The notes under the pieces: model-generated
Seen by the model: the letters and a program-made list of their open reading frames with translations, nothing else
Database searches by the model: none
What the model was told of the DNA's origin: nothing
Assembly: GCA_963728045.1 (NCBI GenBank)
Contig: CAVSIE010000006.1
Location: forward strand, 1 to 64,000
Source: VRUE01 sp963728045
GTDB lineage: Bacteria > Actinomycetota > Thermoleophilia > Solirubrobacterales > 70-9
Direction of reading: 5' to 3'
DNA: 64,000 nt
In this document: piece after piece, positions 17,797 through 25,815 of the stretch
Layout of the letters: the number at the start of each line of letters is the position of its first letter
Position numbering within the stretch: the stretch's first letter is position 1
Program-made: the position numbers and the translations under genes

Positions 17797-18042
17797 ATGG
17801 CCGAGCTCGGCGCCCTTCTATTGCCGGTAGTACCCCTGCTGCTGCTGGTCGGTTGCCTGCTGGCCGGTCGCTATCCGGGCTGCGACACGATGGTGCGGCT
17901 GGCCGAGCGCATCGCCTCGCGTTCGCGCGCCAGGTTGTCCCGGCCGCGCAGGCAGCGCCGGCCCCGGCCGCCGCTGCGGCGCGCCGCCCACGGTGGCCTG
18001 CTTCTAGCTTTCGGCCTCTCCGGTCGCGCTCCGCCTGCGTAG
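17797..18042 (+). CDS. Small membrane protein of unknown function
   Basis: An 81-residue product: one transmembrane helix (LGALLLPVVPLLLLVGCLLA), then a short GRYPGCDTMVRL segment and a strongly basic Arg/Pro-rich stretch. It is divergent from the DipZ-like gene with only 23 bases between starts, and 89 bases upstream of the cupredoxin-like lipoprotein. No family recognised. The GRYPGCD motif looks conserved in style rather than random. Confidence 0.5.
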   Translation: MAELGALLLPVVPLLLLVGCLLAGRYPGCDTMVRLAERIASRSRARLSRPRRQRRPRPPLRRAAHGGLLLAFGLSGRAPPA

Positions 18043-18131
18043 CCGTCTCGACGAACGGTTTCGCGCCCGCTTCGGCGTTCGACTCTGTCGACGCCTTGCG
18101 CACGCGCACACGACTGAAAGGAGATGGTCAT

Positions 18132-18569
18132 ATGCAGCAAACGAAGAAGGTCATTGCGCTTCTACTCACGTTGGTCGCCGTCGCCGGCCTGACCGCCTGC
18201 GGGAGCGATGACGACGAGACGACCGGCGCGACCACGACCACCGAAGCGCCCGCCAACGGCAACGGATCCGGCGAGAACGGCAAACAGCCGACCGGCAACG
18301 GGCAACCCACGATCGAGACGGTCGTCGTTCGCGATGGCGAGCCGGTGGGCGGAGTAGCCGAGCTCGAGTACGACGCCGGCGAACAGGTCCGCTTCCGGGT
18401 CAGCTCCAACGAAGCCGACGAGGTCCATGTGCACGGCTACGACATCGAGGAGGAGATCCCAGCTGGCGGCACCGCCACGGTCTCTTTCCCGGCCGACATC
18501 GAAGGGATCTTCGAGGTCGAGCTGCATGGCAGCGAGAAACAGATCGCGGAGCTGCGCGTAAATCCGTGA
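18132..18569 (+). CDS. Cupredoxin-like lipoprotein
   Basis: A strong ribosome site (AAAGGAG) precedes ATG 18132. The N-terminus is a lipoprotein signal, IALLLTLVAVAGLTACGSDD, with the lipobox Cys at about residue 23. A Thr/Asn/Gly linker then leads to a roughly 90-residue beta domain: YDAGEQVRFRVSSNEADEVH, VHGYDIEEEIPAGGTATVSF, GIFEVELHGSEKQIAELRV. This layout matches small cupredoxin-like domains, but a Cys and Met copper ligand pair is not evident, so metal binding is doubtful. It overlaps the next gene by four bases (GTGA), implying coupled translation. Confidence 0.75.
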   Translation: MQQTKKVIALLLTLVAVAGLTACGSDDDETTGATTTTEAPANGNGSGENGKQPTGNGQPTIETVVVRDGEPVGGVAELEYDAGEQVRFRVSSNEADEVHVHGYDIEEEIPAGGTATVSFPADIEGIFEVELHGSEKQIAELRVNP

Positions 18570-19960
18570 GCCTGCTGCCGTACGCACACGCGCTGGTCGC
18601 TCGGCAAGACCTGCCGATCCCGGCCTGGCTCTTTGCCTGGGGGGCGTCGATCGTCCTGATCGTCTCCTTCTTCGCGCTTTCCGTCGGCTGGCGGAAGCCC
18701 CGCTTCGAGGACGAGAACTGGCGTCCGCTCGGAGCGGGGCTCTCGCGGGCCCTACTCGGCTGGCCGTCGCAGATTGCCTGCGGGGCGATTGGGGTCTTCC
18801 TGCTCGGCGTCGCGATCTACGCCGGCCTGGAGGGGACCGAGGCGCCGGACCGCAACTTCATCCTGACCTTCATCTTCGTCACCGTCTGGCTCGGCTTCCC
18901 GCTTTTCAGTGTCGTCTTCGGTGACGTCTTTCGGGCCTTCAATCCGTGGCGGGCGATCGGCCGCGTCGTGGGCGGCGGGTTCGCGGCGATCGCCGGCCAG
19001 CCGGCGGCTCGCCTCAGCTACCCCGAGCGGCTGGGGCGCTGGCCCGCCGCGATCGGGCTGCTCGCCTTCGTCTGGCTGGAGATCGTCTACGGGGTGAGCG
19101 GCGGCGTCGCCGTCGGCCTCTCCCCGCACGCGGCCGCGGTCGCCGCTCTCGTCTACAGCGTCTACACGCTGGCGATGATGGCCTTGTTCGGGGTCGAGAA
19201 GTGGTGTGAGCGGGGTGAGATCTTCTCCGTCTACTTCGGGATGTTCTCCCAGCTCGGCTCGTTCGGGACCAGGGAGGGCCGCCTCGGGGTGAGGAGGCCG
19301 CTGGCGGCGGCGGGCCGCTGGGCGGCGGTACCGGGCTCGGTCGCGGTCGTGCTCGCCTCGATCGCCACGACCAGCTTCGACGGGGGCCAGGAGGGCGTCT
19401 TCCAGAGCGCCATGTTCGACACCTTCGAGTGGCTGATCGATGTCGGCTTCGAAGCCACCGCTTCGCGCCGGATCACCAGCACGCTCTTCATGGCGCTCTG
19501 CTTCGCCGGGGTCACGCTGGTCTACTGGATCGGGGTGCGGGGGATGGCCACCGTGCGCGGGGCGCCGCCCTTCCGCAAGCTCTGGACCGGCTTTGCCCAC
19601 ACCCTGATCCCGATCGCCTTCGCCTACCTCGTCGCCCACTACTTCAGCCTCTTCGTCTACCAGGAGCAGGCCCAGTTCACCTACCTGCTCTCCGACCCGC
19701 TCGGGACCGCGACCACCGACCTCTTCGGCACCGCCTCCGGCGGGGTCGACTACCGCCTGCTCAGCGCCAACGCGATCTGGTACGTCCAGGTCGGCGCCCT
19801 CGTGGTCGGCCACGTCATCGCCCTCACCCTGGCCCACGACCGCGCCGTCGCCTACTGGGGCGACTATCGCCAGGCCGCCCGCTCTCAGTACTGGATGCTG
19901 GCGGTGATGGTCGCCTTCACCTGCTTCGGCCTCTACCTGCTCTCGGTCGCCAACTCCTGA
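18566..19960 (+). CDS. Polytopic membrane protein coupled to the cupredoxin-like lipoprotein
   Basis: A 464-residue protein with about ten to twelve hydrophobic helices, for example WLFAWGASIVLIVSFFALSV, IACGAIGVFLLGVAIYAGLE, FVTVWLGFPLFSVVFGDVFR and LWTGFAHTLIPIAFAYLVAH. The start VARQDLPIPAWLFAWGASIV resembles actinobacterial proteins that databases sometimes label fenitrothion hydrolase; that label is recalled, not tested. His and aromatic residues in FAHTLIPIAFAYLVAHYFSL could hold metal. GTG 18566 sits inside the lipoprotein stop. The pair may handle copper or electron transfer at the membrane; this is inference from context. Confidence 0.7.
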   Translation: MSLLPYAHALVARQDLPIPAWLFAWGASIVLIVSFFALSVGWRKPRFEDENWRPLGAGLSRALLGWPSQIACGAIGVFLLGVAIYAGLEGTEAPDRNFILTFIFVTVWLGFPLFSVVFGDVFRAFNPWRAIGRVVGGGFAAIAGQPAARLSYPERLGRWPAAIGLLAFVWLEIVYGVSGGVAVGLSPHAAAVAALVYSVYTLAMMALFGVEKWCERGEIFSVYFGMFSQLGSFGTREGRLGVRRPLAAAGRWAAVPGSVAVVLASIATTSFDGGQEGVFQSAMFDTFEWLIDVGFEATASRRITSTLFMALCFAGVTLVYWIGVRGMATVRGAPPFRKLWTGFAHTLIPIAFAYLVAHYFSLFVYQEQAQFTYLLSDPLGTATTDLFGTASGGVDYRLLSANAIWYVQVGALVVGHVIALTLAHDRAVAYWGDYRQAARSQYWMLAVMVAFTCFGLYLLSVANS

Positions 19961-19980
19961 GTGTCGCCTAGGCTTGACCT

Positions 19981-20877
19981 GTGTGGCCGTCGATAACGGA
20001 GCCGGAGTTGCTCGACCGGCTTGCGCTGGACGATCAGCAGTTCGAGGAGTACCTGCAAACCCTGGCCGCCGCTCTCCCGCCGCGTGCCTATGAGGCGGCT
20101 TCGCTCGAGCTGGCGATCGGGTACCCGTGGACGCGTCCGGCGGGCTCCTACCGGCTGACGAGCGCGGGAGTCGAGCCGCTCGAAGAGATGACCGCCGCGG
20201 AGCGCGAAGGCGTGCTCGCCGAATTCCTCTCCGGGGCCGGCGGGCGCCTGCCGGTGCTCGCGATCGGATCCAACGGCGCCCCGGAGGCGCTCGAGCGCAA
20301 GTTCGCCCACTTCCGGCAGAAGGGCGACCGAGCGGTGTTGGCCCTGACCGGTCGCCTGCGCGACTTCGACGTCGGGGTGGCGGCGCAGCCCTCTATCTAT
20401 TACGGCGCGATGCCGGCGACGCTGTTCCCCAGCCCGGGAACGGCGGCGTGTGCGACGGTGCTCTGGGTCACCCCGGCCCAGTTCACCCAGCTCGCCTGGT
20501 CGGAGCTCACTTACCGCCTGGGCAAGCTGAGGACGCGCTTCGAAGTTGATGAGGGAGACGAGCACTTCGACGAGGTGCTGGTCTTCGTCTCCCGCTTCGG
20601 CGCCTTCTGCGTCGACGAGCGGCCAGTCGCCCTGGCGGCTGTCCAGGCCACCGGCCGAACCGCCGAGGCGCTCACGCAGGAGCAACTGCTCGACACAGCC
20701 GCGGCTCTCGCCATCGGCCCCGATGCGACGGCGGAGACGCTGGTGCGGGCGATCTTCGAGGACTTGGTCGGGGTCAACCAGAAGATCGCGGCGACGGCGC
20801 GCAAAGCCTCTCTGCCCTTTGCCTCGGAGCGCTGGACTCCTTTCGATCCGGCCGCCGCGACGCCGCCTCTACCCTAA
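19981..20877 (+). CDS. Conserved hypothetical protein, possibly gamma-glutamylcyclotransferase-like
   Basis: A 298-residue soluble protein starting at GTG 19981, 20 bases after the membrane gene. The only suggestive motif is LPVLAIGSNGAPEALERKFA with a later IYYGAMPATLFPSPGT, which recalls the YGSN/YGxxP loop of gamma-glutamylcyclotransferase-like (AIG2/GGCT) folds. The C-terminal 100 residues are helical (LTQEQLLDTAAALAIGPDAT). The likeness is weak; no function is claimed. It is in line with the lipoprotein and membrane genes and may be co-transcribed. Confidence 0.6.
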   Translation: MWPSITEPELLDRLALDDQQFEEYLQTLAAALPPRAYEAASLELAIGYPWTRPAGSYRLTSAGVEPLEEMTAAEREGVLAEFLSGAGGRLPVLAIGSNGAPEALERKFAHFRQKGDRAVLALTGRLRDFDVGVAAQPSIYYGAMPATLFPSPGTAACATVLWVTPAQFTQLAWSELTYRLGKLRTRFEVDEGDEHFDEVLVFVSRFGAFCVDERPVALAAVQATGRTAEALTQEQLLDTAAALAIGPDATAETLVRAIFEDLVGVNQKIAATARKASLPFASERWTPFDPAAATPPLP

Positions 20878-20882
20878 GCAGG

Positions 20883-21002
20883 ATGCTCTCCCTCGCCCAC
20901 GTCGGCCACTACTGGACATGGGCGCTCTACTTGCCGCCGGTCTTGGTGGTGATCGCGTCGATCGTCGGCGGCCGGATCGCCGAGCGGCGCAAGCAGCGCT
21001 AG
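20883..21002 (+). CDS. 39-residue membrane microprotein
   Basis: ATG 20883 lies 5 bases after the previous stop and preserves the frame for MLSLAHVGHYWTWALYLPPV and a hydrophobic helix VLVVIASIVGGRIAERRKQR. It has a short luminal start, one transmembrane helix and a basic end. The stop overlaps the convergent sufD stop by two bases (CGCTAG). Short single-helix proteins of this kind often accompany membrane complexes; here the partner could be the polytopic protein at 18.6 kb. No family recognised. Confidence 0.45.
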   Translation: MLSLAHVGHYWTWALYLPPVLVVIASIVGGRIAERRKQR

Positions 21003-22109
21003 AGGATCTCGCCGAGGCGCCGCTCTAGCGCCGCCGAGATCTCGTCGCGCACCGGCCCCTCGGCGAGGCGTTCGACCAGCGACTCGAGGAACCCTTCGAT
21101 GATCAGCGACTTCGCCTCGGCGGGATCGAGGCCGCGGGAGGTGAGGTAGAAGAGCTGGTCGCGGTCGATCTGGGCGACGGCCGCCGCGTGGGTGCAGCGC
21201 ACGTCGTCGGCTTCGATCTCGAGCCCCGGGATCGCGTCGGCGTGGGCCTCGGTCGAGAGCAGCAGGTTGCGGCTCTCCTGGAAGGCGTCGGTGTTCTGGG
21301 CGCCGGGGTCGACCCGGATCATCCCGCGCCAGACCGCGGTCGCGCCGGCGGCGAGGACGCCGCGGAAGGCGAGATCGGAGTTGGTGTTGGGCGCGGCGTG
21401 CTCCTGGGTGGTGTCGTAGTCGAGGTGCTGCCCCTTGCTGCCCGCGTAGCCGCCGGTCACCCGCGCTTCGGAGCCGGGCCCCGCGAGCTTGGTCTCCATC
21501 CGCACCTTGCCGCGAGCCGAGCCGAAGCCGAGCGCGGTCCAGTCGAGACGCGCGTCGCGCTCGACCTGGGCGCGCTGGGTGGCGAAGATCCAGCTGCGCT
21601 CGGAGATGTCCTGGGTGCTGACGTAGCGCAGCGTCGCCGCCTGGCCGACGTGCAGCTCGACCACCGAGTTGAGCAGCGCCTCGACCTCGTCATCGGGGGA
21701 GGAGCAGTGCTCCCAGATCTCGGCCTCGGCGCCCTCCTCGAGCACGATCAGGGTGCGCCAGTTGACAGCGTTGCCGCTCTCCTCCAGGGGGACCTCGATC
21801 CGCACCGGGTCGACCACCTTGACGCCGCGTGGCACGTACACCAGGACGCCGTCGGGGCGTGAGGCGTCGTTGCGGGCGACAAACGGGTCCTCGGCATCGA
21901 CCAGCGAGCCGAGCCGCTCGGCGAGCAACTCCGGGTGGGACTCGGTCGCCTCGGCCAGCGAGAGGACGGTGACGCCTTGTGCCCCCTCGATCGAGGCCTC
22001 GACGGCGCCCGCCTCGTAGGCAGTCGATGTCCAGGCCCGAGAGGTCGGTGAATTCCCACCCCTTCGCCTTCTGGTCGGGAAGGGGTGGCAGGGTCGCGAC
22101 CTCAGCCAA
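20999..22109 (-). CDS. sufD: Fe-S cluster assembly protein SufD (single frameshift)
   Basis: Scaffold partner of SufB and SufC in Fe-S cluster assembly. The beta-helix core is clear: DGVLVYVPRGVKVVDPVRIE, LDYDTTQEHAAPNTNSDLAF and DPGAQNTDAFQESRNLLLST. The C-terminus has DVRCTHAAAVAQIDRDQLFY and LTSRGLDPAEAKSLIIEGFL. The start MAEVATLPPLPDQKAKGWEF overlaps the sufB stop by eight bases. One extra T near 22,026 shifts the frame after GLDID, where the other frame continues AYEAGAVEASIEGAQGVTVL. This is the only clear indel in a housekeeping gene of the right part, so a sequencing error is likely. Confidence 0.9.
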
Positions 22110-23535
22110 TCGAGCCCTCCATCTGCAGCTCGATCAGCCGGTTGAGCTCGACCGCGTACTCCATCGGCAGCTCCTTGGTCACCGGCTCGATGAAGCCGTT
22201 GACGATCATCTTCGAGGCCTCCTCCTCGTCGAGCCCGCGGCTCTGCAGGTAGAAGAGCTGCTCGTCGCCGATCTTGGAGACGGTCGCCTCGTGGCCGACG
22301 TCGGCGTCGTTCTCGTCGATGCGGATCGTCGGGTAGGTGTCCGAGCGCGAGTCCTCGTCGAGCAGCAGCGCGTCGCAGACCACCTTGGAGCGGGACTCGG
22401 TCGCCCCGTTCGCCACCTCGAGCAGGCCGCGGTAGGTCGCCCGCCCGCCGTCCTTGGAGATCGACTTGGAGAAGATCGAGGACGAGGTGCGCGGCGCCGC
22501 GTGGATGATCTTGCCGCCGGCGTCCTGGTGCTGGCCGTCGCCGGCGAAGGCGATCGAGAGGATCTCGCCGTGCGCTTCCGGGCCGAGCAGGTAGATCGAC
22601 GGGTACTTCATCGTCAGCTTCGAGCCGAGGTTGCAGTCGACCCACTCCATCGTCGCCTTCTCGTGGGCGACGGCGCGCTTGGTGACGAGGTTGAAGACGT
22701 TCTGCGACCAGTTCTGCACGGTCGTGTAGCGGACCCGGGAGCTCGGCTTGGCGACGATCTCGACCACCGCCGAGTGCAGCGAGTCGGTCGTGTAGACCGG
22801 CGCCGTGCAGCCCTCGATGTAGTGGACGTCGGCGCCCTCCTCGCAGATGATCAGCGTCCGCTCGAACTGGCCCATGTTCTCGGTGTTGATCCGGAAGTAG
22901 GCCTGCAGCGGCATCTCGACTTTGACCCCGGCCGGCACGTAGACGAAGGAGCCGCCCGACCAGACGGCCGAGTTGAGCGCCGCCAGCTTGTTGTCGTTGG
23001 GCGGGATGATCGTCGCCCAGTACTCGCGAACCAGGTCCTCGTGCTCGCGCAGCGCCGTGTCCATGTCGGTGAAGATCACGCCCTGGGCCTCGAGCTTCTC
23101 GTTGACCTGGTGGTAGACGACCTCGGACTCGTACTGGGCGCCGACTCCGGAGAGGAATTTGCGCTCCGCCTCGGGGATGCCGAGCCGGTCGAAGGTGTTC
23201 TTGATGTCCTCGGGGACCTCGTCCCAGTCGCGGCTGTTCTTTTCGGAGGCGCGGACGAAGTAGTGGATGTCTTCGAAGTCGATCTGGCCAAGGTTGCCGC
23301 CCCAGTTCGGGGTCGGGCGGTTTTCGAAGTGCTCCAGCGACTTGAGGCGGAAGTCCCGCATCCACTGCGGCTCGTCCTTGTACTCGGAGATCGATTCGAC
23401 CACCTCGCGCGAGAGCCCCTTGGGGGCCTTATAGGCGTAGCCGGTCTCGGGATCGTGGAAGCCGAACTTCTCCTTGTAATCGGCGTTGATGCCGGCCAGC
23501 TCTCTTTTCTCTGCGATGACCTCAGGCGTTGCCAT
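22102..23535 (-). CDS. sufB: Fe-S cluster assembly protein SufB
   Basis: Main scaffold of the SufBC2D complex, on which [4Fe-4S] clusters are built. The 477-residue length is normal. Family blocks are KAPKGLSREVVESISEYKDE, PNDNKLAALNSAVWSGGSFV, VYVPAGVKVEMPLQAYFRIN, IEGCTAPVYTTDSLHSAVVE (with a conserved Cys) and HAAPRTSSSIFSKSISKDGG. The C-terminus has GHEATVSKIGDEQLFYLQSR. It lies in a leftward block Rieske-sufB-sufD: 2 bases after the Rieske gene and overlapping sufD. sufC, sufS and sufU are in a second block 1.5 kb away. Confidence 0.97.
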   Translation of the reverse strand: MATPEVIAEKRELAGINADYKEKFGFHDPETGYAYKAPKGLSREVVESISEYKDEPQWMRDFRLKSLEHFENRPTPNWGGNLGQIDFEDIHYFVRASEKNSRDWDEVPEDIKNTFDRLGIPEAERKFLSGVGAQYESEVVYHQVNEKLEAQGVIFTDMDTALREHEDLVREYWATIIPPNDNKLAALNSAVWSGGSFVYVPAGVKVEMPLQAYFRINTENMGQFERTLIICEEGADVHYIEGCTAPVYTTDSLHSAVVEIVAKPSSRVRYTTVQNWSQNVFNLVTKRAVAHEKATMEWVDCNLGSKLTMKYPSIYLLGPEAHGEILSIAFAGDGQHQDAGGKIIHAAPRTSSSIFSKSISKDGGRATYRGLLEVANGATESRSKVVCDALLLDEDSRSDTYPTIRIDENDADVGHEATVSKIGDEQLFYLQSRGLDEEEASKMIVNGFIEPVTKELPMEYAVELNRLIELQMEGSIG

Positions 23536-23537
23536 GG

Positions 23538-23867
23538 TCAGTCAACCTCCAGGACGATCATGTCGTTCTCGACGGCTGCCGGGAACGTCTGCACCGGAGC
23601 ATAGGCGGGGAGCGTCTTCGGCCTGCCGGTGGTCAGGTCGAAGAGCGAGCCGTGGCGGGGACACTCGACGGTGCAGGTGGCCGGGTCGAACTCGCCCTCG
23701 GCCAGCGGGCCGTCGTCGTGCGAGCAGCGGTCCTCGATCGCGTGCAGCGTCCCGTCGCAGTTGAAGACCCCGATCTTGCGGCCCTCGTGCTCGACCAGGC
23801 GCATGCTGCCGGGCGGCAGCTCGGTGGCAGGGCAGACTGCGACGGTTGTTCCAGCGGTGTCCGGCAC
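23538..23867 (-). CDS. Rieske-type [2Fe-2S] ferredoxin
   Basis: A 109-residue soluble Rieske ferredoxin. Cluster ligands are in EDRCSHDDGPLAEGE (C-x-H) and CTVECPRHGSLFDLTTGRPK (C-x2-H). The fold is otherwise complete, from VAVCPATELPPGSMRLVEHE to the C-terminal FPAAVENDMIVLEVD. Its stop is 2 bases from the sufB start, so it is the first gene of the sufBD transcript. In actinobacterial suf operons such ferredoxins are common and probably supply electrons to cluster assembly; this role is inferred from position. Confidence 0.9.
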   Translation of the reverse strand: MPDTAGTTVAVCPATELPPGSMRLVEHEGRKIGVFNCDGTLHAIEDRCSHDDGPLAEGEFDPATCTVECPRHGSLFDLTTGRPKTLPAYAPVQTFPAAVENDMIVLEVD

Positions 23868-23924
23868 GGCACCTTCCTTCTCGCTCTTTCGCCCGCTCGC
23901 GGGGGATAGTGCGGGTTGAGACTT

Positions 23925-23947
23925 AATCCTACTTCTCCAGTCGGATT
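23925..23947 (-). promoter_or_regulatory. Candidate Rrf2 operator / promoter before Rieske-sufBD
   Basis: On the + strand AATCCTACT-N6-GTCGGATT; AATCC and GGATT form a 5-13-5 inverted repeat. Read leftward it contains TAGGAT, a possible -10, about 50 bases before the Rieske start. The same conserved core, AATCCTACT-N6-GTCGG, occurs with identical spacing before the Rrf2 gene at 28,342. Confidence 0.55.
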
Positions 23948-23989
23948 TTAGCGACCGGCCTGGTCGGGTCGGGCGATAGGGTCCGATCC

Positions 23990-24454
23990 GTGGAGGACGT
24001 CGGCGGGGAACGCTCGGGGGACGTGCGCCTGCCGATAGCTGCGGCGGGCCTGCTGTTACTGGCGGGGCTGGTCGCCGCGATGCTCCTCGGCCGCGGTTCT
24101 TCTGGGCAGACGGCCACTGCCCCTCCGCCGCGATGCGTCTCGCTCTGGAACGAAGATCGCCGAGCCCTCGTCTACGGATCCCACAGCTTCCATGAACATC
24201 GCTACACGGAAGCCGAGGTCCTGTACCTGGACCAGGCCGGCAACGAGGCGCGTCGGGGGAGCTGCGCCGTCGTCTTCCCCTCGGCCACTCTCGATCCGGA
24301 GCCGTTTGTCGCGATCAAGGTCTACCGCGGCGGGCGGTGGCGGCCACTGAGCCAAGCGAGAGGCGTAAGCGAAGTCCGTCTCGCCGAGCTGCAGGCCGAA
24401 GCGGTCGAGGGCGCCAACGTCATGCTCGGCCCGGACGGGGCGCTGAGCCCGTAA
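23990..24454 (+). CDS. Hypothetical membrane-anchored extracytoplasmic protein
   Basis: A 154-residue product from GTG 23990. One N-terminal helix (LPIAAAGLLLLAGLVAAMLL) anchors a small outer domain with two Cys (PPPRCVSLWNEDRRALVYGS and RRGSCAVVFPSATLDPEPFV), likely forming a disulfide. The rest includes FVAIKVYRGGRWRPLSQARG. It is transcribed away from the Rieske gene; the 122-base gap between them holds the candidate Rrf2 site. No family recognised. Confidence 0.6.
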   Translation: MEDVGGERSGDVRLPIAAAGLLLLAGLVAAMLLGRGSSGQTATAPPPRCVSLWNEDRRALVYGSHSFHEHRYTEAEVLYLDQAGNEARRGSCAVVFPSATLDPEPFVAIKVYRGGRWRPLSQARGVSEVRLAELQAEAVEGANVMLGPDGALSP

Positions 24455-24569
24455 CAAGCGTTTGACTCGGATTCGCCGGGGGATTGGAAGGATCGGAGAG
24501 AGGACCGATGAGCTTCGCCGCGCGCGGCGGTCTCTAGTTGCACAGAGCCCTTCTAGGAAAGGAACGAGC

Positions 24570-25370
24570 ATGAGCGAGAGGACGAGCTACGAGCCGGGGA
24601 CCCCGTGCTGGATCGATCTCGGCACGCCCGACCAGGACGCCGCCGCGGAGTTCTACGGAGGCCTCTTCGACTGGAGCGTCGAGGCGGACGAGAACGCCGA
24701 GCAGACCGGTGGCTACCGGGTGGCGATGCTGGGGGACAAGGCGATCGGCGGCGTGATGAAACTGATGGAAGAGGGCCAGCCTCCCTCCTGGTCGACCTAC
24801 ATCTGCGTCGAGGACGCTGACGCGACCGTGGCCAAGGTCAAGGAGGCCGGCGGCGCCGTCGTCTTCGAGCCGATGAGCGTGCTCGACTACGGCCGCATGG
24901 CTTTCATCGCCGACCCGACCGGGGCCATGATCGGCATCTGGCAGCCCGGCAAAAACAAGGGCGCCGGCCTCGTCAACGAGCCGGGCGCCTTCTCCTGGGC
25001 CGAGCTCAACACACGCGACGTCGGTGCCGCCAAGTCGTTCTTCGGCGACGTCTTCGGCTGGACCTTCGAAGACAAAGACATGGGGGACGCGGGCAGCTAC
25101 ACGACGGTCAACCTCAACGGAAACCCGGTCGCCGGCATCCTCGACCTGGTCGAACGAGGCGTCCCCGAGCAAGTGCCCGCCCACTGGCAGGTCTACTTCG
25201 CGGTCGAAGACACCGACGCGACGGTCGAGAAGACAAAGGCGAGCGGCGGCAACGTCATGGTCGAGCCGATCGACATTCCCACAGGCCGCTTCTCGATCCT
25301 GGTCGACCCGCACGGGGCGAGCTTCGGGGTGATCGCGCTCGACCAGGAAGCGCGGGAAAACGCGCCGTAG
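24570..25370 (+). CDS. Two-domain VOC (glyoxalase/bleomycin-resistance fold) protein
   Basis: The 266-residue protein starts at ATG 24570 behind AAAGGAACG. It has two vicinal-oxygen-chelate domains: residues 10-125 (PGTPCWIDLGTPDQDAAAEF, YGGLFDWSV, ADPTGAMIGIWQP) and residues 140-262 (PGAFSWAELNTRDVGAAKSF, FGDVFGWTF, DPHGASFGVIAL). This is the arrangement of the mycobacterial CFP32 family and of many actinobacterial glyoxalase-like proteins. The metal ligands are not the classical His/Glu set, so enzyme activity is uncertain. It stops 3 bases from the convergent sufU stop. Confidence 0.85.
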   Translation: MSERTSYEPGTPCWIDLGTPDQDAAAEFYGGLFDWSVEADENAEQTGGYRVAMLGDKAIGGVMKLMEEGQPPSWSTYICVEDADATVAKVKEAGGAVVFEPMSVLDYGRMAFIADPTGAMIGIWQPGKNKGAGLVNEPGAFSWAELNTRDVGAAKSFFGDVFGWTFEDKDMGDAGSYTTVNLNGNPVAGILDLVERGVPEQVPAHWQVYFAVEDTDATVEKTKASGGNVMVEPIDIPTGRFSILVDPHGASFGVIALDQEARENAP

Positions 25371-25373
25371 GCG

Positions 25374-25811
25374 TTAGAGGCGACCGAGGTCGGCGGCTGC
25401 TTCCGAAGGGCTGCCGGCCTCGCCCTCGTCCTCCCATTCGGCGGGCTTGCCGAGGCTGGCGCTCTTCACCACCTTCAGGCCCAGCATCGCGCACTTCATC
25501 CGGGTCGCCGAGATCTCGATCCCGAGCAGGTCGAGGACGTACTCCTTCGGCAGCCGCAGCAGCTCCTCGCGCGTCTTGCCCTGCAGCTCGTCGGTGAGCA
25601 GCGAGGTGGCGGCGGTCGAGATCGCGCAGCCTTTGCCGTCGAAGGCGATCTCGGCGACCTTGCCCTCCTCGTCGAGCCGGATCGTCACGTGCTGCTCGTC
25701 GCCGCAGAGTGGGTTGGTGTCCTCGAACTCGAGATCGGGCTGATCCAGCCGGCCGAAGTTGTGCGGCCGCTTGTAGTGCTCGAGGATCTGGTCGCGGTAG
25801 AGCTCGTCCAT
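25374..25811 (-). CDS. sufU: SufU family zinc-dependent sulfurtransferase / scaffold
   Basis: SufU accepts sulfur from the SufS cysteine desulfurase in Gram-positive and actinobacterial SUF systems. The 145-residue protein starts MDELYRDQILEHYKRPHNFG. It has the three conserved cysteines: NPLCGDEQ, GKGCAISTAATS and RMKCAMLGLKV. The aspartate after the first Cys (CGD) and the insertion between Cys2 and Cys3 fit SufU rather than IscU. It follows sufS by 4 bases in the leftward block sufC-sufS-sufU. Confidence 0.93.
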   Translation of the reverse strand: MDELYRDQILEHYKRPHNFGRLDQPDLEFEDTNPLCGDEQHVTIRLDEEGKVAEIAFDGKGCAISTAATSLLTDELQGKTREELLRLPKEYVLDLLGIEISATRMKCAMLGLKVVKSASLGKPAEWEDEGEAGSPSEAAADLGRL

Positions 25812-25815
25812 GGGA

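Noticed and set aside
20999..23365. A 788-codon leftward frame that seems to fuse sufB and sufD
   Set aside because: Its first 370 codons are the wrong frame of sufB; only the sufD part is real. The fusion is created by the sufD frameshift.
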